From assembly GCF_000168715.1 (NCBI RefSeq), contig NZ_AASE01000011.1, positions 1 through 64,000 on the forward strand: a stretch of DNA of 64,000 nucleotides, read 5' to 3'. Below, in pieces: positions 63,391 through 64,000 of this stretch. The translations under genes and the position numbers were made by a program. This DNA is from Chlorobium ferrooxidans DSM 13031. Its GTDB lineage: Bacteria; Bacteroidota; Chlorobiia; Chlorobiales; Chlorobiaceae. The notes beneath the pieces are model-generated. The model was not told the DNA's origin. It did no database searches and saw only the letters and a list, made by a program, of their open reading frames with translations. Each line of letters starts with the position of its first letter. The first letter of the stretch is position 1.

Positions 63391-64000
63391 TTATCTTCCG
63401 GGCAGGAATCCGGGATCAACCAGTTCGTCAATCACCTTGTTTGCTACGCTGCTGTTCGTGACCATCTTCTCCTTCACCAGAACCGGTACGGCTTCCCTCA
63501 GATGGATGATGTCCTCCATTGCAGGAACCGGACGGGAAAGATCAACCTTGCTGAGAGTTATCTTGGCAATCGGCAGTGAGATTCCGGATTCATCAGAGTA
63601 GATCATCGCCAGATCATCAGGATGGCTTACCGCCCACTTTCGAACCCGTTCATAAATTCTGATGACCCGCGAGACCACATCCGGGTATCTGACTGCAAAC
63701 GGCTCTGTTATGGTCAAAAAACCGTTACTGTTGAATGCCTCGTTACGGTAGATCACACGACTTCCGCTCTCCAGCTGGCTTGAGATGCCGTAAGGATCAA
63801 TGCCTGCCCATGCATCAACTTTATTTTTTTCAAGTGCAATACGACCCTCCTTATGATTCAGGGGAAGAATTATCACATCACTTTTCTGCAAACCAACCTC
63901 ATGCAAAGCCCGGAGCAGAAAAAAATAGGGCTCTGTAACCGGCGTTGCAGCAATTTTTTTGCCCTTTAAGCCACGGACCGATTTAATGGGGGAATCACGA
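63391..64000 (-). CDS. NMT1/SsuA-type substrate-binding protein, C-terminal part
   Basis: The frame enters from the window edge and ends at 63391, giving about 203 residues. It begins RDSPIKSVRGLKGKKIAATP and continues FFLLRALHEVGLQKSDVIIL, matching PRDSPFNGVRDLKGRKIAV and LFLLRALQEAGLQKSDLAIL of the protein at 1274-2266. The two are paralogues with perhaps 60-65% identity in this part, estimated by eye. The start codon lies outside the window. No transporter partner is visible. Confidence 0.85.
   Translation of the reverse strand, partial: RDSPIKSVRGLKGKKIAATPVTEPYFFLLRALHEVGLQKSDVIILPLNHKEGRIALEKNKVDAWAGIDPYGISSQLESGSRVIYRNEAFNSNGFLTITEPFAVRYPDVVSRVIRIYERVRKWAVSHPDDLAMIYSDESGISLPIAKITLSKVDLSRPVPAMEDIIHLREAVPVLVKEKMVTNSSVANKVIDELVDPGFLPGR

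Overview
The window reads as a chromosomal segment of a Gram-negative bacterium: it encodes a TonB-dependent outer-membrane receptor, a lipoprotein with a lipobox, signal peptides and periplasmic binding proteins. Gene content and style (compact cobamide operon, SPFH and DUF697 proteins, moderately high GC) remind me of green sulfur bacteria (Chlorobium/Pelodictyon type). This is an impression, not something the sequence proves. No rRNA, tRNA, CRISPR array, transposase or phage gene was seen.

Left flank (1-8883): small exported proteins, an NMT1/SsuA-type periplasmic binding protein, a PAS protein, a DUF4405-like membrane protein ending in CxxCH, a DUF697 protein, a branched-chain-amino-acid-type binding protein paired with a band-7/SPFH protein, and a radical SAM enzyme.

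Centre (9030-50028): about 41 kb of biosynthetic genes, all on the plus strand. System 1 is one 4189-residue NRPS, A-T-C-A-T-C-A-T-C-A-T-R, followed by a free-standing epimerization domain. Its first A domain lacks the Asp that binds the amino group and its last domain is a reductase, so an N-acylated tripeptide aldehyde or alcohol is the expected product class. Two overlapping PvdE-type ABC exporter genes follow. System 2 is a fragmented NRPS/trans-AT-PKS hybrid: TubC-T-A-C-A; A(MT)-T-TE; a Sfp-type phosphopantetheinyl transferase; fragmentC-T-KS-DH-KR-ACP-C-A-T-C; C-A-T-C. Domains are split across proteins at unusual points, two pieces of a C domain remain as relics, and no acyltransferase is present. 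Reassembling the split modules gives a plausible order Val-Ser-C2 unit-X-Tyr-Y(methyl), which differs from the gene order.

Right flank (50057-64000): minus-strand cobamide genes: btuB under a clear cobalamin riboswitch, then bluB, cbiP, cobD, cbiB, cobO, a BtuC-type permease, a BtuD-type ATPase with an extra C-terminal domain, and cbiR. A SRPBCC protein, a Na/Pi cotransporter-like protein and a second SsuA-type binding protein (a paralogue of the one at 1274-2266) complete the window.

A dispersed intergenic element, present in at least four copies (8889, 52136, 58185 and 61554), starts immediately after the stop codon of an upstream gene in the same relative orientation every time. The three longer copies end in terminal inverted repeats, and two run up to the start of the next gene. 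This is the least explained structure in the window.
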